Positions 36,484 through 45,509 of a stretch of DNA of 64,000 bases are shown here, piece by piece. The first letter of the stretch is position 1; each line of letters starts with the position of its first letter. The notes under the pieces are model-generated. The model searched no databases. It had not been told where the DNA came from and saw nothing but the letters and a program-made list of their open reading frames with translations. Source of the DNA: Haemonchus contortus (lineage: Eukaryota; Nematoda; Chromadorea; Rhabditida; Trichostrongylidae); contig LS997567.1 in the NCBI GenBank assembly GCA_000469685.2, forward strand, positions 8,938,374 through 9,002,373, read 5' to 3'. Both the position numbers and the translations under genes were made by a program.

Positions 36484-36726
36484 GGCGATTCGTGCGACTC
36501 TGGGTGCGCGCGACAAATTGCGCGGCGGAATTCGGTGCGATTTGGACGACTGCAACGTTTATCATTGGGGCCCAAATTTGGAGTAAAGCAGGTTAGTAGG
36601 ATTGTACGACCCTACTAAAGTACTCTACTTCAAGTTTGTGCCCAAATAATAGGCGCCAGAGTTGTTTGAAACATCGCGAATATCGCCACGCACACCCAGA
36701 ATCGCACAAATCGTCCGTCCCCCTCT
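36484..36726. mobile_element. MITE V copy 5
   Basis: Hairpin with arms GGGTGCGCGCGACAAATTGC and a complementary right arm, core TTATCATTGGGGCCCAAATT and AAGTTTGTGCCCAAATAATA. It belongs to the subtype ending in ATTCGTGCGA-like termini. Confidence 0.85.
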
Positions 36727-37118
36727 CGAATCTAATTGCTAAGCGCTCTTGTTCCCATGTCTTGAGTGCTTGTTTGCGTTGCGCACTCATCTGTAACAAA
36801 ATCCATAAGTCCGCTTCAGAGAATCGTTTGGCAAACTCAGAAAGAAGATTTGAAATCAGCACCCAGATCCATTTCAAATAGCCACTTCAGCTTGGGATCC
36901 TCCCCTTGTGATATGGGAAAAGAATCAATCATGCAACTGTCTCACCCATCCTGAAGCTCCTTCCCTTCTCAGGTTTAGGTAGTAAAAAACACATTTAATA
37001 TTAAAAGGCTTTGAAACGCGTTCCTAAGTATTACCATGTGCTATCGGAGTCGGTTACACTTCCTTCTCTGCGCTCTCATCCTCAGTGATTCAAAAGAGCG
37101 CTGCACCCCTCCCTTCCC

Positions 37119-37383
37119 CGGGGGACGTGCGACTCGTGCGATTCCGGGCGCGCGCGGCAAATTGTGCGGCAAAATTCGCCATGATTCAAACGGCTCCTGC
37201 GCCTGTTATTGGGGCACAAACTTGAAGGAGAGTACTTTAGTAGAGTTGGTCAATCATACTAACCTACTTTACTTCGAATTTGGGCCCTAATGGTAAACGC
37301 TGCAGTCGTTGAAATCGAACCGAATTTCGCCGCGCAATTGGCCGCGCGCACTCAGAATCGCACGAATCGCACCACACCCCCTT
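37119..37383. mobile_element. MITE V copy 6
   Basis: Hairpin with arms GATTCCGGGCGCGCGGCAAA and GCGCGCACTCAGAATCGCAC, core CTGTTATTGGGGCACAAACT and CGAATTTGGGCCCTAATGGT. It is followed directly by 19 C (37384-37402). Confidence 0.85.
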
Positions 37384-37402
37384 CCCCCCCCCCCCCCCCC
37401 CC
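37384..37402. repeat. Poly-C run (19 C)
   Basis: An uninterrupted C homopolymer at the right edge of MITE V copy 6. Confidence 0.9.
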
Positions 37403-37404
37403 TT

Positions 37405-37934
37405 GACTATCTTTTCACCCGGGTCAGTGCTTACAGTTAGATATAAAGATCTTGAAAGGCTGATACTAAAAGGCTGAATAACGCCTTCCACTGGTTTGGA
37501 TAATCGAACGTAGCGTATCACGACTTTATTCCAACTTTCTGAGCAGAGGTTTATTGTCAACTAAACAGCTCATTTCCGATTGCTATTTGGTACCAGAGAT
37601 CAGGTCTGAGGGATGCAGTACCTAGTAACTGCATTACAAGTCCATCCCATCATTTATCGGCAATTTCCGTATTCGCAGTTCCCTCAGTTTCATAGGAATT
37701 CAAGATGTCATGTGTTCTGCCTGAATATTAATGCTTTCTTGTAAAATCTGGACAGGGAGCATGATGTATCAACTGCAGAGACTACATGAAAGTTCCCTCC
37801 ATCTAAACTCGCAGTGAGTAAAAAGCCAGATTGATTCCTAGGATTGACCTGGGTCAAACGATGATTTCCCGCCAACCGCTGGCTTATGGATGTTTAATGG
37901 GGTGGGCGATGTCAGTTGCGTGCTAACCTCCGTA
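37405..37934. promoter_or_regulatory. Upstream region of the LBP gene
   Basis: About 530 bases between a MITE and the first coding exon. No clear TATA box or pyrimidine-rich trans-splice acceptor stands out; GATGTCAG near 37910 is the nearest AG before the start. The promoter is placed here only by position. Confidence 0.25.
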
Positions 37935-39665
37935 ATGACCGGTCTTCTTTTCCTTTTATTCGTTCTCGGTGCACCTTTCGCAGTGAATGCGAAAGAGCTT
38001 CCAGAAAAGTTTTATGGCAAGTTCGATTTGGACCACTCGGAGAATTTTGACGAGTATTTGGAAGCTAAAGGTACTGTTCTTCTTGTTATAACGTTGGCCT
38101 TCCTAAAATTCGCCTCCTTCAGGTTACGGATGGTTTACACGTAAACTTGTGACTTTTGCTACATTCAAGAAGGAATTCAAAAAGAGTGATAAGCGTGGCA
38201 AGTTCGACTATGCTAATTTGACTTCTAAGAAGAATGTGTTTTATGACAATGTCGAACTCGGAAAGGAGTTCGTTGGTGAAGGACTGGACTCCACAAAGCA
38301 TAAAGTTCGTCTCGTGAAGTCTTCTGATGTTCATTGTTTATGATGTTGTTCTGTATTGATCCGATCTTGCCAAACGGTTAGTGGAATGGCAGCTGACGGC
38401 AGCAGCTCGATCGGAGTTGGATCGACACAATATGATAGTATACTAAATTGATGGATTGCTGTTTCAGATTGTGTTCGATCTAGTAGGAGACGTCATGTTT
38501 GAGAAGCACCATCCCATCGAAGAAGGAGAAGCTAAAGATGAAACATATGAGTACTCCTTCATCACAAAAGATGGGAAGGAATATCTCCTCGTGGTTGGTT
38601 TCTGTGATCTAAAACATTCGGCATGAGAGATCTAGAAATTTTGCTCGGTGGGTCAACCTGTCATAGGTGTTCCTCGAAAGTTATATATTCTACCTCAAAA
38701 TGCATTGTACCCATTAGCTGATTTTCGTCTATGACTTAAGCTCCGCTTTCACTCTCTATATAGAAGGAAGGCGCGTTCACAAGAAGATCAGCTTGTCAAG
38801 GTCGACTGGCAATTTTCCAGTAGCTGTTTTTTATAGAGAATAACATGGGATCGTTGATGTTCATTTGTAATGCACGAACAACTAAAACACTCGCGATTGC
38901 TCTTCAACATGATTAGTCAATTGTCGATGTTCCTCTTAATCCTTTGTTACAGTGGTGGGTGTAATAGGCTGGATGATAAGTGGAGGGTAGTACGAGGGCA
39001 CTGTAGTTCTCTAAAGCCCGTAATTCCTGAGAGTTTTTTTGAGATACCAGCAGACTTATCCCACTATTCCTTTGTAATGAACAAAAAAAAAACTAGAACT
39101 GGTTTCGCTAAAAAACATCAGATTTGGGAGGCCTTTGTGAATGTTTGGGAATTGGGTTGAATGCATATGGTCAAGGTTACCATATTGACCTAATTGAGTT
39201 TCGTTCAACATGCTCTTCTTGAGCAAGGAATGGGAGCGTTGTCTACTGAATCTTGTTCGCACTAACCACATCTCCGATGTTCGGTGAAGAGTATGAGGGT
39301 TTGACTTGTCTTTGGAGCTTCTCCACCCATATTTATTCGGACAAACACTTCTCTTATGCGCTTTTGCGTTGTACCGATCTCACCGATCAAGCAGCATGGT
39401 TGTCCAGTTGCAAGGATGCATTACGTTCACCTGGTCACTGTTGTTGGATGTTAGCCAGTTATCGGCAGAAACTACTGTTTTTAAAATTAGAAATAGAATA
39501 TCATTGTGAATAGTTCCTGAAAGCATATTTTCGAGCGTACAGCAGAGCGGAAAAGTGGGTAGGTTTGGTCTTCTGATTGCGTGAATACCAGAAAAAAATG
39601 AATTTTTTTTTCAGAAAATGGAAGCTAATGGTGTTATTGGTAAGCGATTCTACAAACGCGTCTAA
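37935..39665 (+). CDS. Secreted fatty-acid-binding protein, nematode LBP/As-p18 type
   Basis: Four exons: 37935-38070, 38123-38304, 38468-38593 and 39615-39665, with GT-AG introns of 52, 163 and 1,021 bases. They join in phase to 164 codons. Residues 1-19 (MTGLLFLLFVLGAPFAVNA) form a signal peptide; the mature start KELPEKFYGKFDLDHSENFD is the hallmark of nematode secreted FABPs, with GYGWFTRKLVTFATFKKEF spanning the helix region. Later blocks include NVELGKEFVGEGLD, GDVMFEKHHPIEEGEAKDE, and the C-terminus VIGKRFYKRV, which holds the FABP family's terminal R..Y ligand-contact pattern. The protein folds as a ten-stranded barrel and carries fatty acids or retinoids in extracellular fluids. I chose the internal ATG because it gives the signal peptide; an in-frame ATG at 37890 would add 15 residues. 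AATAAA lies 31 bases past the stop. No defects seen. Confidence 0.93.
38594..39614 (+). other. Large third intron of the LBP gene
   Basis: Donor GTTGGT and acceptor TTTTTTTTCAG. Contains a 96-codon frame (38870-39160) without motif. It is far longer than the other two introns; I recognise no named repeat in it. Confidence 0.8.
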
Positions 39666-39695
39666 AAACTCATCAACGAGTTGTGTGTCTATCCA

Positions 39696-39701
39696 AATAA
39701 A
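39696..39701 (+). terminator. Polyadenylation signal of the LBP gene
   Basis: AATAAA 31 bases after the TAA stop codon, followed by G- and T-containing sequence. Confidence 0.6.
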
Positions 39702-39704
39702 TGA

Positions 39705-40700
39705 ATGCGAAGCAATGTTTTTCAGTTTTTTGGTACAACATGAAGAAATAATGAAAACAATGGGACGAACGAAAATAAAAAAACCAAAGTTGGGCAACGT
39801 CCTTACATGAAAGATTGCGTGGCTGACAATCATATATGGATTCATAGTGGTGTCAGTTCCTGTGGTCAAAAGTGTACTTCGTCAACGAGTTACAAGGCGG
39901 TGGATTTGATCAAGTTCGCTTTTGCTACGGAGGTGTGCTTAAACCGCGAAAGACTTCGGGATAATAAATTCAGCTCTGCAAGCTGCATGAGGTTTGCAAT
40001 ATGTCAGGAACGAACCAGAAGTCGAGTCTGTCCTTCGTTACTGTTCACAAGAATGTAAGAGAATAGAGTTCTCCCTAGAATGAGCCTACGAACCCCAATG
40101 ATAGGACAATGGACGCTATCGGGTCGGAAATTGACCTAGATATAGGGCAACCGGCTTAATCAACGTATACATTAGAATACGAATGAGTTCACAAACTCTA
40201 GACAATTTGCTCAAATTTTCCTAAAAAGACAACTTTTGTCGTCAAATTCTCGTCGAACCCCTTTACTAAATAGCCGTTTTCGCATTTACTTCACTAATTT
40301 TGCATAATTCTGGACTAACTCTTCCATTATCCGGCTAAAACTGGACACCCCAAAAATAACATGAGATGTGTCGTTAAGAAATGCTGAATCCACGCCTATG
40401 TGGTTCTTGAGCTCCGGCTGGCAGTATTTGTGAATCGGATGCATTGTGTGGATCCGGCTCAGAGCCCTCCTCTCATTGTCAGTACGGTCACATATATTGA
40501 GCAGCATGAATGTTTCATCTTTTCTTATAAGAAAAGTGTAATGGGTTCATTTAATTTGTGGAATATGATTGCAGCAACACGAGATATTGCTTTTCGTGAA
40601 ATTAGAGCAGCACGGATTTAAACACATTAAGCATACAATGTGGCCCAAGCACTAGTAAATAGGATTCCAGCCAGTTGCCGTCGCAGGAAAATTATTTAAT
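39705..40700. other. No gene or named repeat recognised
   Basis: Short frames on both strands up to about 120 codons, AT-rich, with no motif I can name. Confidence 0.4.
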
Positions 40701-40702
40701 AA

Positions 40703-41857
40703 GGACCCACCGGGTGCGCCTCGTTCCGCGCGTCCGTCTAAAATTGGTCACGCCGCAGCCGTCGCACGTGTCTCGTCATCTCGCGGTTCTTGATAGTTGT
40801 CGCAGTTGTCAGTGGGGCACACTATTGGCGCCTGGTCCACGGCAGTCAGCCTGGAGAGAAGATAACGCGGGCCAATGCAAGTCATTTGCTCCACTGACAC
40901 TGAGTGGTATGTGGTGTTATCTCAAGAGTGGCTGCTTTCCTAGTCCACCGGCCGAGCGCGCGCGTCGGCCGAGAGATTACTCGGCCTGCGGTATCGGTCA
41001 GGATTCAGTTGTAAACAGGGGACAGGTGCCGTTCCCGGCCGGCGCGCTCGCACGCTCGCTCCCGGGCCGGCCGGCGGACTGTGAAAGCAGCCAGTGGGCT
41101 ACGCCGCGGCGATCGCAACTAAAAGTTTAGGATAGTCTCGGGCGCGTGTCGCGTGCGCGCCTCTTGGCCCATTTTCATGGATCTCTAACAGTAACCCCCT
41201 ACTCCTCCTGCATCCAACCCGTGTCTTTACCCAAGGCCCCTTTTCGATGTGTCGTATATGTGACGGGTCATAATTTACGTATTAACACGGGGTTATGCCG
41301 TGCCGGGTCACAGTAAGAGCCTAGTACGTAACACCATAAACAAAACATTAAGGAATAACATTTAGACGCTTGGAACTCAGAATAAAGTGCAAAACAAGTA
41401 AGCATTATTTAAGCGAACGGTAGCGAAATAAGTTCACCAAGGAGTATGTCGCACAGTATCAAGGATTTTGGCTATGGGCCAACAGAATCGCTCGTGACAC
41501 GCGACGGAGACACCTATATTTTTAGATGCGGTCCGAAGCAGGCGGGGCGACCCAGTTTCGACGGAGAACGTCCGTTGCGCGCGTCCGTCGAAAGTAGGTC
41601 ATATCGCCCAGTTCGCGCGCGGTGCACCAAATCGAAGACGAGGTCTTGAGATGGTGTTACAGTCGTGGAGCGAATGATTTGCATTTGTCTGTGCTATCTT
41701 CTCTTTAAACTGACTGCCGTGGCTCAAGCGCAAATCTTAAGCCCCACTGACAACTGGCGACGTCCGTCAACTATCGCGGGCTGACCCGACGCGTGCGACG
41801 GCTGCGGCGTGACCTAGTTTCGACGGAAGCGCGCAACGAAGCGCACCCATTGGATCC
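40703..41857. mobile_element. Foldback element U with about 260-base inverted ends
   Basis: The left arm (40703-40965) and right arm (41600-41857) are imperfect reverse complements. Shared text includes TGGGTGCGC, TAGGTCACGCCGCAGCCGTC-like, AGTTGTCAGTGGGGC, CCACGGCAGTCAG, GAGAAGATA, CATTTGCTCCAC and ATCTCAAGA. GC-rich arms surround an AT-richer centre. No transposase frame. Part of its centre (41340-41500) reappears in direct orientation at 42890-43060. Confidence 0.75.
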
Positions 41858-41949
41858 GTCGCGGTTTCTAAACTAGAAAGCTCGTCCAGACGTTTCAACC
41901 TGTTGACCATGCTAATCGATGTAAATAGACAGAGTAAAAGTATGTGAGA

Positions 41950-42199
41950 GACGGTGCATTCACCCAATTCTGGAAGGACGCGGCAAACTGCGCGGCAAAA
42001 TTTGTGGTGATTGAAACGACTCTGGCGAATATCATTGGGGCACAAATTTGAAGTATGGTAGATAAGAAGCATCAGCTAGTTCTACTTATCTAATCTGCTT
42101 AAAACCTGTGCCTCAATGATAGGCGCCAGAGTCGTTTAAATCAGCATGAACTCCGCCGCGAATTTTGCCGCGTCCATCCAGAATTGAACGTACCCATAC
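41950..42199. mobile_element. MITE V copy 7
   Basis: Hairpin with arms TGGAAGGACGCGGCAAACTG and TTTTGCCGCGTCCATCCAGA, core ATATCATTGGGGCACAAATT and CCTCAATGATAGGCGCCAGA, ending GAACGTACCCATACC. Confidence 0.9.
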
Positions 42200-43258
42200 C
42201 TTAAGTAGGTCCTGACAGTGGTGGCGTCGGAATCTCATCAAAATATAGGCGACGCACGCGGCACTTTTCGCGTACCCAGCTCTTGGCCCATAGACAAATG
42301 TGTCCTCAATTCCCAGAAAAGCCCTTCGCTATACTTTCTGTATTCTTGTACGTCAACTGCTGCTAAGAATGTCTGTTTTTATATAATATCTAAGAGCAAA
42401 GACCCGTTTTTCGTTCTAAATTTAACTCATATTCAACCACCACACCAGGAACAGAGTAAATACCGCCTAACATTTCTACTTCTAACGTTTTCGAGTGTCA
42501 TAGTGGTTTTTTACAAACTGAATAATTGTAAGCCCTCTATCTCCACTTTGAGAATGGGAAGGCCACGGGCTCTAACACATACGGATCAGACGATTTCCTC
42601 ACCCGTAGCTGTTGCGATCGGTATAGCTTTCATTCCTGTACTGTTCTCACCATTCAAAAAGGCGGGAAACATGTTCTGACGTGATCCGTTTTTGCTAAAA
42701 GAAAACATGTTTTTGGTCTACTCAACTGCTGGAATTCTGTAAAAATTTTGGCCTATACAATGGTCAAGAAATACCCTCTACGGCATGAATAGATCAGCTA
42801 TACCCTACCAATAGGACACTCGACTGCTGAAGGTGTCTACAAATGTGAAGAGCTAACGGAAATAAACAGACTGCCAAGGCGTCAATCTCATAACATCATC
42901 AACAACACATTAAGGGTTAATAGACTTATAGAATTCAGAAAAAAGTGTTACACATGTATCATTTAAGCAATCAGTAGTGAAATAAGTTCAATCAAGGAGT
43001 ATCTACCATATTTGGCAACGGGCTAAGAGCCGCGCACGTGACGACGCGACACGCGCCTGAGAGTCTCCTACATTTTGAGATGCGACTATCGATCGGGCGT
43101 ACATCAGCTGGGTGGGCAAAGGGTTGGCTGATTAGCATGTTAAGGAAGGTGAATTGCGTGAACGAGTCAAGCTCAGGAACCACGTTGAATGGGCGGGGCT
43201 GCGACAAAAGACCGCCTCCCACGCTCCCAGGTGTGGGCCTCGATGCATATGGTGCTAC
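42200..43258. repeat. Partial second copy of element U centre; no gene
   Basis: Bases 42890-43060 align with 41340-41500 (GCGAAATAAGTTCA and AAGGAGTAT blocks). Bases 42480-42560 share TTTTCGAGTG and CCACTTTGAGAATG text with 55095-55165, another dispersed repeat. The remaining frames are unassigned. Confidence 0.5.
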
Positions 43259-43259
43259 C

Positions 43260-43520
43260 GGGGGACGGTCAAGTCGTGCGTCCGAAGGTACGCGCGCGAC
43301 GAATTGCGCGGCGAAACCCATACCTATTCTGACGACTTTAGCGCCTATTATTTGGGCCCAATTTCGAAGTACAGTAGAATAGTAGGATCAGCTGTCTTTA
43401 CTAATCTACCTTACTTCAGATTTGGGCCCCAATGATAGGCGCCGGAGTCGCCCAAATTCGCCCCGAACTTCGCCGCGCAATTTGCAGCGCGCACCCTCGG
43501 ACGCACGACTTGACACACAC
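43260..43520. mobile_element. MITE V copy 8
   Basis: Hairpin with termini GTCAAGTCGTGCGTCCG and CGGACGCACGACTTGAC, arms CGCGCGACGAATTGCGCGGC and GCCGCGCAATTTGCAGCGCG, core TATTATTTGGGCCCAATTTC and GATTTGGGCCCCAATGATAG. Confidence 0.9.
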
Positions 43521-43524
43521 CCGG

Positions 43525-44095
43525 TGCTACCTGTACAGCTTTTATAACGCTCAACAACTCGTCCGCCTTAGGTGTGTACGTCGGCTAAGCCGATTTTGTC
43601 GGCCCTTCTTAAGCCCAGTGTTGATATTTTTCGATCCGACAGCGCTCCTTAGGCTATCCTCAGATTCACAGGTTCATAAAAGGGAGAAACCTCAGAAAAC
43701 ATTCTTGACGTGATTTGTAACTTTAGGGAACGGACTACCATCTGGTCTAATCGGGTACGTCGGCAGCAAAAAAGAGGCCTGAAAATGTTATCAGTTCAAA
43801 CCTAAAGAGGGGAATAGCACTGGAGTAAATGAGTTTGTGACTTCATGCGAAAAGTTGTAGTGGAAGAGTAATTGGCTAGTAGGACACTGGAGCGGAGACA
43901 AAGGCGCGAAAACTAGAGGCCCTTTTCCGCCACATTTTTCCATAAATCTACCATCCTGTGGAATTTGCATCGCAAGTACTTCGTACGGAGCAAATTCATC
44001 ATTGCGCGGGTAATATGGGAGACTCAGTACACATCTTGCTGTGGAAATAAGAGCTGGTGAGTTGAAGAAACATAGTCGTTATGAAAACCTCATAC
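43525..44095. other. No gene recognised
   Basis: The first 110 bases resemble the complement of 30388-30480; the rest shows nothing recognisable. Confidence 0.35.
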
Positions 44096-44099
44096 AAAC

Positions 44100-45225
44100 A
44101 AACTGTCGCCTGAATCTACGGTCTGAAAAAATGCCGGGCGATTTTTGCGTCCACTGTTTTAACCTAGTTCGTTGCCGGACCAGCGCCATCGTCCCTTTCC
44201 TGTAGCTTCAGTTTGGCGCTCGTTTGAATTGCTATCGGAAGAAATGATTGCAAGAGTGCCCGAAACCATGAAAAATCTGAATGTAAAGGAAAGGATGACA
44301 ATATACGTTGTTCAAAAGGGAAGCTGGTTGTTTGGTCGAAGAACATTGGCTTTTTCACTGAGTAGGAACCTCTCTACATCACTGGCACCTGGCAACATGA
44401 AGAAGTAGGGAGAAGCAAGATCTGCTGTCTTACTACTTCCTTCTTAAAGATTATCATAATATGGCGACCTTGAAGAAAATGACGTGGCTTTAGGATCAGT
44501 ATGGTATAATTGAAATCACTGTAGTCCTAGGTCACCACCAAAAGACGAAAGGCAAGGAGCACATCGCTTTGCCTTACAAGACATTGTATTGGTGTCGTGC
44601 GCTACACTTCCCTTTTCAACCTTATAACCATGCGAGGCTTTTAAAAAATGGCATCAAAGTGCATTGAGCGAACGACTTCCAAAAAAAGAGGGTCATTTTG
44701 CTTCAAACCGCATGAGTGCTATTTAGCTTTAACCCGGATTCAAATGAAGTCATACCATTAGTTCAAAAGAAAGTATGGTTGTCATTCCCATTAATTTAGG
44801 AAGAGGTCGCTTGAAATAAGTGAGGTTGTAATTGATATTCTGTCTTCCAGTCTCTTTTTACTTGAGCCTTTTCCCGTGACGCAGTCCTGGTTATGAACAT
44901 CACTCTATTTCAATCAAACGTTGCTTATGGTTGCTGACTCGATAGATTCTTCTTTGCTCAAAGAGAAAAACGGAGATCGAGCTTTGGATAGAAAAAAAAA
45001 GAAAACGTGTAAAACCATTGTAATAGTCAACCAAATTCCAAACTCAAAAAAAAGGAGACACAGTCGTAATCAGATACAGGGAAAGGGGATAAAGGCAGGG
45101 TGAAGGGGTTATTAATGCTAATGTAATGTAATCGAAATCAATGTATTGTGGCTCTGTACACAGTGAACCGTTGGGAAACCGTTTCAGGTTACAGGTTATA
45201 TGACATTTTGGAAGGAGGAGGCACA
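44100..45225 (+). repeat. Foldback element S, left arm with a 509-base insertion
   Basis: The arm pairs with 45412-45509 and 48634-49165 read in reverse complement. Shared blocks are CTAGTTCGTTGC, CATCGTCCCTTTC-like, AAGCAAGATCTGCTGTCTTA, AACTCAAAAAAAAGGA, CACAGTCGTAATCA, AATGCTAAT, TCGAAATCA and GGTTATATGACAT. The segment 44446-44954 is absent from the other arm and is bounded by CTTCTT (44440-44445 and 44949-44954), so it is a later insertion. Confidence 0.8.
44446..44954. mobile_element. 509-base insertion in the left arm of S
   Basis: Extra DNA relative to the right arm of S, flanked by CTTCTT on both sides. It has no recognisable coding sequence or inverted ends; identity unknown. Confidence 0.5.
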
Positions 45226-45411
45226 AAAATTCACGAAATGAATTGTGCTCTACAGAAAAAGTATCCCTGTTGCCCGAAGAAAAGGACGGCTGAGTAAAAT
45301 TTGAACTGAATTGGAAATACTTACCGGTCCGGATCTCTGTTTTTACATTCATTGGGGAAGGCTTTTCGTAAAGCTCTCCTCTTTAGACGCTTCTTCTCTT
45401 GTTTACAAAAC
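45226..45411. other. Central spacer of foldback element S
   Basis: About 186 bases between the two arms. One consensus donor on the minus strand (GTAAGT near 45324) is present but no exon is supported. Confidence 0.5.
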
Positions 45412-45509
45412 TTTCCTCCCAAGATGTCATATAACCTGTGACCTGGAACGGTTCCCCAACGGTTCACTGCGTAGAGAGCCACAATACACTGATTTCGATT
45501 ACACTACAT

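Larger units (their letters stand above)
31886..36908. mobile_element. DNA transposon Q2 (5.0 kb, long TIRs, TGA duplication)
   Basis: The left end is CAAAGGCAGGAACCCAAGTC; the right end on the opposite strand is CAAGGGGAGGATCCCAAGCT. Inverted similarity continues about 100-130 bases (GTGGCTATTTGAAATG, CCAAACGATTCTCTGAAG). The flanks are TGA at 31883-31885 and TGA at 36909-36911. The ends are the same family as Q1. The interior holds repeat P (32040-32450), a nested RTE-like LINE, MITE V copy 5 and unassigned sequence; no transposase was found, so it appears non-autonomous. Confidence 0.7.

Noticed and set aside
38641..38850. Candidate last exons of the LBP gene close to exon 3
   Set aside because: None of the frames gives a FABP C-terminus; the exon at 39615-39665 does so exactly and in phase.
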